Below, in pieces: positions 7,045 to 14,855 of a DNA stretch of 64,000 bases (position 1 is the stretch's first letter; every line of letters starts with the position of its first letter). This DNA is from Pseudopedobacter sp965218985 (GTDB lineage: Bacteria; Bacteroidota; Bacteroidia; Sphingobacteriales; Sphingobacteriaceae). Under the pieces are notes generated by a model. That model made no database searches, had not been told where the DNA came from, and saw only the letters and a program-made list of their open reading frames with translations. The stretch spans positions 2,666,001 to 2,730,000 of the forward strand of contig CBDCMP010000007.1 of NCBI GenBank assembly GCA_965218985.1. The letters are read 5' to 3'. The position numbers were made by a program, and so were the translations under genes.

Positions 7045-9771
7045 TTGAAACGTATTGTACTATCAACACTTTTAAGTATATGCTGCACGGTTGTTTTCTC
7101 CCAGCAAAAAACTTCTATATCATATACCATTAAAGGTGCTTTGGTGGATAGTCTTGGCCAGACGGTTATTGGAGCCAGCGTGCAGTTAAGCACAGCCAAA
7201 GACACCATCTTAACCAGTACCGGTGTAGATGGAAGATATGTTTTCTCCGGTATAAAATCTCAAAATTTCAGTATTGATATCAGCAGTTTGGGTTTTTCTC
7301 CTTTTCATCAATCATACAGCTATTCCACAGATGCCACGCTCATCAACCTCCCTTTGATCAGCTTAAAAATTCAAACCAATATGCTGGATCAGATCATCGT
7401 TGATGGCACTCCCGCCATCACTTTTAAAACAGACACCATGGAGTACAAGGCGAGTGATTATAAAGTGAGAGAGAACGCTTCGGTGGAGGACCTGGTAAAG
7501 AAGATGGATGGGATGGAAGTGGACAAGGATGGAGCCCTGAAGGTGCAGGGCGAGGCTGTGGTGCGGGCCAGGATAAACGGAAAAGATTATTTTGGTGGTG
7601 ATGTGGCGAAAGCGATAAAGGATTTGCCGGCAGATGTAGTGGACAAGATACAGATTGTGGATGATTATGGCGATGAGGCTGCCAAAACAGGAATTAAAGA
7701 TGGAGACCCCGAAAAAGTGATCAACATTGTGACCCGGAGAGACAAGAAGGTGGGTAACAAGGGGAAATTCGAGTCGGGATTAGGCAGCAATGACCGCTAT
7801 AAAATTAATGTAGGAGGCAACCGGTTCAACGGGAACCAGCAAATGGGTATAAAGCTGGGTTTAAACAACACCATCACCGGGGTGGCAGGCGGGGGCGGTG
7901 ATAGCGGGGGTTCCGGAGGTACCAAAAAGAGCAGTGAGGCGGGGGTATATTTCAACGATGACCTCACTGCTAAATTAAGCTTTAATGGCAGCTATAATTA
8001 TAACGGAGGCGACATCAATTCGCTCAATAACTCCAACATAGAAGAATACAATGCTATCGGGACCATCTATTCTGTAAGGAATGGCGTTTATGATGATAAA
8101 AACGTGAACCATAATTTCAATGCCAAACTGGAGTATGATCCTGATGATGCCAGCTGGGTCACCTTCAGACCCGAGTTGCGCTACCAATCCGCTAACAACT
8201 TCTCTAATAATGCTGTCATTCAAACAGGGGCGATCAGACAGGATCAAAAAAGTATCAATAGTAGTAAAACCTCCACCCCTTCCTATAATTTAAGATTGAA
8301 TGCAGGACATCGGTTTAATAAAAAAGGCACCACCTTATCTTTTGAAATCAATGCCAGCAATGATGACAATGAGCAATACCGTGATGCCGCCAACAATATT
8401 CTATATTATGATAGCACCAGTAATATATTGCTCAAAGATTCTTTATTGCACCGTCAGATCAATATTGATAATATCTCAGAGAATTACCGTTCAAGTATTA
8501 CCTTCAGCCAGCCCGTTTCAGAAAAAGCAAGGTTAGAGTTTAACGGGCAGATGAATTACAGAGGCTATGACAACCAGCAGATTACGAATGTATTGAACAA
8601 TGCCGGGGATTTTAACGAGGTGGATTCTTTAAGCCGTATCTTCAACTATTCATTCACAGAGACGAGGTTGGCACTCAATTATCGCTTCAGAGACAAAAAA
8701 TACAACTATGCTCTGGGTGTCACAGCAGTGCCCGGACTGCTGAAAGGAAGATCTGAAAGCAGTGGCAACGTTACACGCCGCAGCAGTTTCAACCTCATTC
8801 CGATATTTAGGTTTGAATATCAATGGTCAAAACAAAAGAGACTCTCTATCAGGTATTACGGAAGGCCGCAAGAGCCCAGCTATAACCAGATACAGGATGT
8901 GCCTGATGTCACCAATCCGCAAAACCCGGTGGTGGGGAATCCGAATTTAAAGGCGGCATTCAGGCATTACGTCAGGGCTGATTATAATAATTATATCATC
9001 AATTCTAAGATCAGCATACACGCCAAGCTGGATGCCACCCTTACCCAAAACCAGGTGATCAGGAATAATATCTTCATCAAGGATAATTACAACAGTTTAA
9101 AAAGAGAAACACATTTCGTAAATGCGGATGGTAATTACAGCTATTCTGGAGATTACCATTTCTCCAAGCACTTTGCAGAGAACGCTTACGCCATATCTTT
9201 AGATGGAAACGTGGATTTTAACCGATCGGTTTCGATGACCAGAAATGAGGAGAACATTGGAAAAACCTGGTCTTTCAGGCAAAGGCTCGGCTTAGACATC
9301 AATCCTAAAGAATGGCTGGAGCTTACTCCTAATTTAAGGTACAACACTTCTATGACTGATTTCTCCCTGGCCTCCTCCACAGATAATAAAAACAGCAACC
9401 TGGCTGTAAGTGTGGAGGGAAAGACCTACTTCATTAAAACCCTTTTTATGGGCTATGACCTGAGTAAGAATTTTGTGAGCGGCATTAATGCCAATGTCAC
9501 CAGCAACCCTTTTATCATCAATGCTTCTCTCACCAAAGAATTTTTTGCCAGGAAGAACGGCAGCATCAGTTTAAGAGCTTATGATCTGCTCAACCAAAAT
9601 AACTTTGTGACTCGCAGGGTGACAGATAATGCCATCATTGACACTCGTTCCAACGCACTGAGTCAATATTTTATGGTTTCTTTAAACTGGGCGCCACAAA
9701 AATGGACAAGCGGGGGTTCTTCCCGGGATCGGAAAGGGGATAGAAATGGTGACGGCAGTTACAGGCGATGA
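7045..9771 (+). CDS. Large outer-membrane beta-barrel protein (TonB-receptor-like)
   Basis: A 908-residue protein translated from a TTG start; this gives MKRIVLSTLLSICCTVVFSQ, a clean signal peptide, and no ATG offers a better start. A carboxypeptidase-regulatory-like domain at about 27-110 (GALVDSLGQTVIGASVQL, GVDGRYVFSGI) is followed by a plug-like domain at about 115-235 (VVRARINGKDYFGGD, INIVTRRDKK) and a long barrel. A glycine/serine-rich stretch near residues 278-292 precedes the barrel strands. The C terminus is arginine/glycine/aspartate-rich. It belongs to the same broad outer-membrane beta-barrel family as the protein at 2163. Its position after the LytTR regulator suggests regulation by that system. 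Confidence 0.82.
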   Translation: MKRIVLSTLLSICCTVVFSQQKTSISYTIKGALVDSLGQTVIGASVQLSTAKDTILTSTGVDGRYVFSGIKSQNFSIDISSLGFSPFHQSYSYSTDATLINLPLISLKIQTNMLDQIIVDGTPAITFKTDTMEYKASDYKVRENASVEDLVKKMDGMEVDKDGALKVQGEAVVRARINGKDYFGGDVAKAIKDLPADVVDKIQIVDDYGDEAAKTGIKDGDPEKVINIVTRRDKKVGNKGKFESGLGSNDRYKINVGGNRFNGNQQMGIKLGLNNTITGVAGGGGDSGGSGGTKKSSEAGVYFNDDLTAKLSFNGSYNYNGGDINSLNNSNIEEYNAIGTIYSVRNGVYDDKNVNHNFNAKLEYDPDDASWVTFRPELRYQSANNFSNNAVIQTGAIRQDQKSINSSKTSTPSYNLRLNAGHRFNKKGTTLSFEINASNDDNEQYRDAANNILYYDSTSNILLKDSLLHRQINIDNISENYRSSITFSQPVSEKARLEFNGQMNYRGYDNQQITNVLNNAGDFNEVDSLSRIFNYSFTETRLALNYRFRDKKYNYALGVTAVPGLLKGRSESSGNVTRRSSFNLIPIFRFEYQWSKQKRLSIRYYGRPQEPSYNQIQDVPDVTNPQNPVVGNPNLKAAFRHYVRADYNNYIINSKISIHAKLDATLTQNQVIRNNIFIKDNYNSLKRETHFVNADGNYSYSGDYHFSKHFAENAYAISLDGNVDFNRSVSMTRNEENIGKTWSFRQRLGLDINPKEWLELTPNLRYNTSMTDFSLASSTDNKNSNLAVSVEGKTYFIKTLFMGYDLSKNFVSGINANVTSNPFIINASLTKEFFARKNGSISLRAYDLLNQNNFVTRRVTDNAIIDTRSNALSQYFMVSLNWAPQKWTSGGSSRDRKGDRNGDGSYRR

Positions 9772-9885
9772 TTTTCAGAATTCCTCATCTTTTTATTATG
9801 CAACCACAGGAGAGGCCTCGTTGATTTTGTATTTATCCTAACGCCATACGCTTCGTATCAGCCCGGCAGAACCATTTTGGCAGCT

Positions 9886-9995
9886 TAAAAATTCATGCTT
9901 ATGATTGGTCCAACTCATGCGGATCATTTTTAAAATCATGCTTATGATTACCCAACTCATGCGCATGAGTTCACTAAGTTATGCTTATGATTTTT
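9886..9995. repeat. Cluster of short direct and palindromic repeats
   Basis: Three copies of ATGCTTATGATT (near 9895, 9937 and 9981) alternate with two copies of CCAACTCATGCG. A perfect 16-bp palindrome, ACTCATGCGCATGAGT, sits at 9955-9970. The cluster has a period of about 45 bases. Confidence 0.6.
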
Positions 9996-10050
9996 TACAA
10001 AGTGAATATGGAGCGTAATATGGATTAATTTATCTGAAAAATCATGTGGG

Positions 10051-10375
10051 ATGCCTGCTTATCTGGTAGGCTGGTCTTCTATCATCGAGACATGACGCAA
10101 ACCGTGGCGTCACCTCGAGGGACGAGAGGTCACACCAGCAGGATAGGCACAAGGCAAATCCTCTTCTCGCATATAAACTTTGCAGGTGTGATGTTTCCTT
10201 GCGTCAACATGACGCAGCGATGAGCGTCACCCCGAGGAAACGAAAGATCACACCAGCAGGGCAGGCACAAAGCAGATCCTTCTCTTGGTATATGAGCTGC
10301 CTGCCTGTCCGGTAGGCCGGTCTCCTAACGTCGACATGGCGTAAACTGTGGCGTCACCTCGAGGTAACGAGGGCA
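10051..10375. repeat. Tandem copies of an intergenic hairpin repeat element
   Basis: The segment 10052-10120 (CCTGCT..GGTAGGCTGGTCT..CATGACGCAAACCGTGGCGTCACCTCGAGG) recurs at 10298-10364 with about ten changes. The following stretch from 10107 (GTCACCTCGAGG..CACACCAGCAGG..GGCACAA) recurs from 10224. The arms GTCACCTCGAGG..GAGAGGTCACACC are inversely complementary to the right side, so each unit can fold. The reverse complement matches the repeat module at 36170-36262 and 44291-44382. Confidence 0.65.
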
Positions 10376-10434
10376 TTGATGGTTAACGAATGAATTAAAA
10401 CAAATTTAGATTCCTGTCATTTATATATTTGCAT

Positions 10435-11157
10435 ATGTCACAAGCGAAATTGTCTGTCAACATCAATAAAATCGCCACCTTACGCAACTCCCGCGGAGGC
10501 GATAACCCCAATCTTTTAAAAACCGCATTGGATTGTGAGCGTTTTGGAGCAGAGGGGATCACGGTGCACCCAAGACCCGATGAAAGGCATATCCGATATC
10601 AGGATGTTTTTGATTTGAAAGCGAAGATCAAAACCGAATTGAATATGGAAGGAAATTGCGAAGAGGAGAAATTTGTGAAATTGGTTTTAGATAATCAACC
10701 TGCTCAGGTGACTTTGGTTCCTGATGCCTTGGGTCAAATCACCTCTAATCACGGTTGGGACACCATAAAACATCAAAATTACCTTCAGGATATCATTGCT
10801 ATTTTCAAAGAAAAGGGAATAAGAGTCTCCATTTTTGTGGATCCCGATATCAAGATGGTGGAAGCAGCAAAAACCACCGGAACAGACCGGGTTGAATTAT
10901 ACACAGAAGCTTATGCCACAGGTTTCCATCGGGATAAAGAGAAAGCAATTGCACCATACATCGCCGCCGCTAAGAAAGCCAACGAATTGGGGATCGGTAT
11001 CAATGCCGGTCATGATTTGGATTTGCATAACCTTAAATACTTTGCAGAAAATATCCCGGGTTTATCAGAGGTGAGCATTGGCCATGCCTTGATTTGTGAT
11101 GCATTATATTTAGGGTTAGAGAATACGATACAGCGGTATTTGTACCAGTTGAAATGA
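10435..11157 (+). CDS. pdxJ: Pyridoxine 5'-phosphate synthase
   Basis: A 240-residue TIM-barrel enzyme that condenses 1-deoxyxylulose 5-phosphate with 3-amino-1-hydroxyacetone 1-phosphate to form pyridoxine 5'-phosphate, the last ring-closing step of DXP-dependent vitamin B6 synthesis in the cytosol. Diagnostic motifs are KLSVNINKIATLRNSRGG at the N terminus, GITVHPRPDERHI, VTLVPD, and GINAGHDL near the C terminus. Family length is about 240. A TTG six bases upstream would add two residues, but ATG at 10435 matches family N termini. A TATATTTG box ends at 10431, too close for a normal leader. The gene stands alone, followed directly by a decayed gene fragment. Confidence 0.95.
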   Translation: MSQAKLSVNINKIATLRNSRGGDNPNLLKTALDCERFGAEGITVHPRPDERHIRYQDVFDLKAKIKTELNMEGNCEEEKFVKLVLDNQPAQVTLVPDALGQITSNHGWDTIKHQNYLQDIIAIFKEKGIRVSIFVDPDIKMVEAAKTTGTDRVELYTEAYATGFHRDKEKAIAPYIAAAKKANELGIGINAGHDLDLHNLKYFAENIPGLSEVSIGHALICDALYLGLENTIQRYLYQLK

Positions 11158-11160
11158 ATT

Positions 11161-11416
11161 TTAACCACAACATCTAAAGATTGGGGATACGAGGATGAAG
11201 TAAGGTTGGTTAAAGATGAGACGGATGATTCCTTTAGCGGTGCAATTAAATTTAATAAAAAAGGTTTGGTCTCTATTAAATTCGATCATAAAAGTGATCA
11301 AAAGAACTAGCAGAATTAATCGATTGCTTGTAGAATCGGGTGGATATATTCATGTTAAATTTTATAAAGCTAAACTGAAAAAATCAGCGTTTGGATTGAA
11401 ATCCGAAGCAATCTGA
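11161..11416 (+). pseudogene. Decayed fragment of a DUF2971-like gene
   Basis: Directly after pdxJ, an open frame without a start codon reads TSKDWGYEDEVRLVKDE and continues KFNKKGLVSIKFDHK to a stop at 11310. This resembles the conserved C-terminal segment of DUF2971 proteins (K-x-x-W-x-Y-E-x-E-x-R). Coding potential continues in another frame to a stop at 11416 (SGGYIHVKFYKAKLKKSAFG), which looks like the end of the same domain. So the gene has lost its 5' part and carries at least one frameshift. The 66-codon open frame starting ATG at 11216 covers part of this but mixes a non-native frame at its beginning. Family assignment is from memory of the motif and is moderately certain. Confidence 0.55.
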
Positions 11417-11603
11417 AAATACTGTTGCAGGAGGAATTGAACCCTGTGTAGTAGAACGTAAAGCCCAACCCTGGCGCTGTGTGAAGGAGATGAGGAGGCG
11501 CAAGCCTATAATCTTTGTAAAATGACTTATTTATCCGTTAAAATCCCTATCTAAAAATTACATTCAACCCAATTTTCTCTCTTTTCAAAAGCTATTATTT
11601 TTA

Positions 11604-11611
11604 TACTTTTG
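11604..11611 (+). promoter_or_regulatory. Candidate -7 box (TACTTTTG) for gcvP
   Basis: Exact TAnnTTTG match 71 bases upstream of the gcvP start. The upstream -33 element is not clear. No glycine-riboswitch-like structure is visible between it and the gene. Confidence 0.4.
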
Positions 11612-11681
11612 CCCTTTCATTAAGCCTTCGTTTAATGGCATTTGAACTCCTTATTAAAGAATGATTTAGCACCCCGTCCCA

Positions 11682-14567
11682 ATGAAGTTAAATGTAGAGT
11701 ATAAAGAGCAATTTGAACACAGACATATCGCACCTAATGAGCAGGACACCCAATTGATGCTGAAAAAAATTGGTGTGAGTAGGATGGATGAGCTGATTGA
11801 CCAAACCGTTCCGGCGAGTATCAGGCTGAAGAAAGCGATGGACCTGCCTGCAGCAAAAAGCGAGTTTCAATACCTGAATGATTTGAAGCAGGTGGCTTCA
11901 AAAAACAAGGTGTTCAAATCATACATCGGTCAGGGATATTACGGAGTGATTGTTCCGGGAGTGATCCAGAGAAATGTGCTGGAGAATCCGGGATGGTATA
12001 CGCAATACACTCCTTATCAGGCAGAGATTGCACAGGGTCGTCTACAGGCCCTGTTGAATTTTCAAACCATGGTGCTGGATTTAACCGGGATGCAGATTGC
12101 CAATGCTTCTTTATTGGATGAGGGGACTGCAGCTGCCGAGGCCATGTTCATGCAGTACAGTTTGCGCAAGAATGATGCTGCTAAAACTTACTTCATTTCT
12201 GAGGAGGTTTTTCCGCAAACCATAGATATTTTAAAAACAAGAGCTCAACCTTATGGGATTTCCCTAGTGATTGGAGATCATGAAACGGTGGCTCTCACCA
12301 ACCAGATGTTTGGTGCTTTGGTGCAATATCCAGCCGGAAATGGTGCGGTGTATAATTATCAGGCTTTCGTCAATAAGGCCCACCAAATGAATATTAAATT
12401 AACGGTTGCAGCTGATTTGATGAGTTTGGCATTATTGACCCCTCCCGGAGAATGGGGTGCTGATATTGTGGTGGGAACCACCCAGCGTTTCGGAATCCCA
12501 ATGGGTTTTGGTGGGCCGCATGCAGCCTATTTCGCCACGAAAGAGGAATATAAACGTTCCATGCCGGGAAGGATCATCGGAGTGACGATAGACACACATG
12601 GGAATTATGCTTTGCGTATGGCATTGCAAACCCGCGAGCAACACATCAGAAGAGATAAAGCCACTTCCAACATCTGCACTGCACAGGCTTTACTGGCCAT
12701 TATGGCTGGGATGTATGCCACCTATCATGGCCCTAAAGGAATGAAAGCCATCGCCGAAAGGATGCATGGATTGGCAATAGTATTGTCTAAAGCTTTGGCT
12801 GGATTTGGTTTTGAGCAAGAGAATGCAGCTTATTTTGACACCCTGAGATTTAACGTGGGTAATTTAGTGAATCCCATTCATGCAGAAGCCTTAAACCAGG
12901 AAGTAAATTTAAACTATAAAGGAGAGACCATCACCATATCTTTAGATGAAACCACCCGTTTACCCGATATCGAAACTTTGATTAAAGTTTTCGGAAAAGT
13001 GAAAGGTAAAAACCTGAATGACGTGGACATGGATGCTTTAAAAGCAAATGTGGAGACAGTGATTCCGGAAGCTTTGCAACGTCAGTCGGCCTATTTAACG
13101 CACCAGGTTTTCAACAAGCACCATTCAGAGCATGAGATGTTGCGTTATATCAAATCATTGGAGGCGAAAGATTTATCACTTTGCCATTCGATGATCGCCT
13201 TAGGCTCCTGCACCATGAAACTGAATGCCACCACAGAGATGGTACCGGTCACCTGGCCTGAGTTTGGAAATATCCATCCATTTGCGCCGGTTGATCAAAC
13301 TGGAGGATACATGCAGATGATGGCTGAGCTGAACAATTGGCTGAGCGAAATCACTGGTTTTGCAGCGATGAGCTTACAGCCAAATGCTGGTGCACAGGGT
13401 GAATATGCAGGATTGATGGTCATCAGGGCTTACCATCATGATAGGGGAGATGCTAACAGGAACATCGCTTTGATCCCTTCCTCCGCACACGGAACAAATC
13501 CTGCTTCGGCGGCGATGGCTGGAATGAAAATCATTGTGACCAAATGTGATGAAAGAGGAAATATTGACATTGCTGATTTAAGAGCTAAGGCCGAAGAACA
13601 TTCTGCAAACTTAAGCTGTTTAATGGTAACTTATCCTTCCACTCATGGCGTGTTCGAAGAATCTATCATGGAGATTTGTGAAATCATACACCAACACGGC
13701 GGTCAGGTTTATATGGATGGTGCCAATATGAATGCACAGGTTGGGTTAACCTCTCCAGCCAATATCGGTGCCGATGTATGCCATTTGAACTTACACAAGA
13801 CTTTCTGCATCCCTCATGGAGGCGGTGGCCCGGGTATGGGTCCGATTGGCGTGGCTAAACACTTGGTACCTTATCTTCCTGGACATGCAGTTGTGGACAT
13901 AGGTCATGAAAAATCCATTTCTGCTGTTTCAGCGGCACCTTGGGGTTCGGCTTCTATTTTGTTGATTTCACATGCTTACATCGCCATGATGGGAGCAGAA
14001 GGATTGACCAATGCCACAAAATATGCCATCCTGAATGCAAATTATATCAAAGCAAGGCTAGAAGACCACTATCCGGTTCTATACGCCGGTGCCAACGGAC
14101 GTTGCGCTCACGAGATGATTTTAGATTGCAGGAACTTCAAAAATATCGGAATTGAAGTGACTGATATCGCAAAGCGTTTGATGGATTATGGTTTCCATGC
14201 CCCAACGGTCTCTTTCCCGGTTGCGGGTACGGTAATGGTGGAGCCCACCGAATCAGAACCTAAGCAGGAGCTGGATCGCTTCTGCGATGCGATGATTGCT
14301 ATCAGGAATGAAATTGCTGATGTGGAGAGCGGTGTTTATGAGAAAGTGAATAACCCGTTAAAGAATGCTCCACACACTGCTGCTATGGTGACTGGGAATG
14401 AGTGGGAAAAAGGATACACCCGTCAGAAAGCAGGATTTCCCCTTCCTTACATAGCAGAACATAAATTCTGGCCTTCTGTTGGCAGAGTGAATGACACTTA
14501 TGGCGATAGAACTTTGATTTGCACCTGCCCCCCGATTGAGGAATATGAGTTTGAGGTGTTGGTTTAA
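11682..14567 (+). CDS. gcvP: Glycine dehydrogenase (decarboxylating), P protein
   Basis: A 961-residue full-length fused P protein, as in other Bacteroidota with a single-chain enzyme. It decarboxylates glycine with pyridoxal phosphate and transfers the aminomethyl group to the lipoyl H protein of the glycine cleavage system. The PLP lysine is K706 in LHKTFCIPHGGGGPGMG. Other family hallmarks are the glycine-rich MGFGGPHAAYFA, the LGSCTMKLNATTEM stretch, and SAHGTNPASAAMAGM. The N-terminal half also carries a degenerate aminotransferase-like domain, as usual. gcvT and gcvH are not in the window. The neighbouring pdxJ makes the PLP precursor, although the two are separated by a decayed gene and are probably not co-transcribed. 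Confidence 0.97.
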   Translation: MKLNVEYKEQFEHRHIAPNEQDTQLMLKKIGVSRMDELIDQTVPASIRLKKAMDLPAAKSEFQYLNDLKQVASKNKVFKSYIGQGYYGVIVPGVIQRNVLENPGWYTQYTPYQAEIAQGRLQALLNFQTMVLDLTGMQIANASLLDEGTAAAEAMFMQYSLRKNDAAKTYFISEEVFPQTIDILKTRAQPYGISLVIGDHETVALTNQMFGALVQYPAGNGAVYNYQAFVNKAHQMNIKLTVAADLMSLALLTPPGEWGADIVVGTTQRFGIPMGFGGPHAAYFATKEEYKRSMPGRIIGVTIDTHGNYALRMALQTREQHIRRDKATSNICTAQALLAIMAGMYATYHGPKGMKAIAERMHGLAIVLSKALAGFGFEQENAAYFDTLRFNVGNLVNPIHAEALNQEVNLNYKGETITISLDETTRLPDIETLIKVFGKVKGKNLNDVDMDALKANVETVIPEALQRQSAYLTHQVFNKHHSEHEMLRYIKSLEAKDLSLCHSMIALGSCTMKLNATTEMVPVTWPEFGNIHPFAPVDQTGGYMQMMAELNNWLSEITGFAAMSLQPNAGAQGEYAGLMVIRAYHHDRGDANRNIALIPSSAHGTNPASAAMAGMKIIVTKCDERGNIDIADLRAKAEEHSANLSCLMVTYPSTHGVFEESIMEICEIIHQHGGQVYMDGANMNAQVGLTSPANIGADVCHLNLHKTFCIPHGGGGPGMGPIGVAKHLVPYLPGHAVVDIGHEKSISAVSAAPWGSASILLISHAYIAMMGAEGLTNATKYAILNANYIKARLEDHYPVLYAGANGRCAHEMILDCRNFKNIGIEVTDIAKRLMDYGFHAPTVSFPVAGTVMVEPTESEPKQELDRFCDAMIAIRNEIADVESGVYEKVNNPLKNAPHTAAMVTGNEWEKGYTRQKAGFPLPYIAEHKFWPSVGRVNDTYGDRTLICTCPPIEEYEFEVLV

Positions 14568-14841
14568 GTTTAAAAGTCTGAATCAGCAGTCAGCATTTTT
14601 TGAATGAAATATAAACCGTCATTTCCATCTTAACAAATGTGAGGATAGATACAACAAAATGAAAACACACCCCAATTAAGCAATCTTCAGAGTTGATTGA
14701 TATGAATGATAAGGGAATGTATTTTAGATGAATTTAATCACTGGGCATAGAATTATTTATGAAGGCAAATCCACAACCAAAGGTTGTAAAAAAAATGATA
14801 CAGATAAAAAAAATTAAGCCACACTTAATTTTAATCTTTAT

Positions 14842-14849
14842 TACCTTTG
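14842..14849 (+). promoter_or_regulatory. Candidate -7 box (TACCTTTG), possibly leaderless start
   Basis: Exact TAnnTTTG match ending seven bases before the ATG at 14856, so the transcript might start at or next to the start codon. No -33 box is obvious. Confidence 0.35.
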
Positions 14850-14855
14850 ACCCTT

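Larger units (their letters stand above)
9772..10428. other. Repeat-rich 650-bp intergenic region upstream of pdxJ
   Basis: No gene is visible. The region holds a small cluster of GCTTATGATT and CAACTCATGCG repeats (9886-9995) and a tandem array of a roughly 250-bp hairpin-forming unit (10051-10375). The rest is AT-rich spacer. Confidence 0.6.

Noticed and set aside
10424..10431. TATATTTG box as promoter of pdxJ
   Set aside because: It ends only three bases before the ATG, so transcription would start at or after the start codon; kept only as a remark.
11216..11416. 66-codon open frame as a genuine gene
   Set aside because: Its first half is out of frame with the DUF2971-like coding trace; better explained as part of a frameshifted remnant.
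11417..11681. Possible glycine riboswitch upstream of gcvP
   Set aside because: I could not find the conserved purine-rich junctions or paired stems of a glycine aptamer; only a promoter-like box is supported.
14771..14787. ACAACC / GGTTGT hairpin followed by A residues
   Set aside because: The A run is on the wrong side for a plus-strand terminator, and there is no minus-strand gene for it to end.
14847..14855. TTG as start codon of the hybrid sensor kinase
   Set aside because: The TTG is part of a TACCTTTG promoter-like box; ATG at 14856 gives a normal signal peptide.
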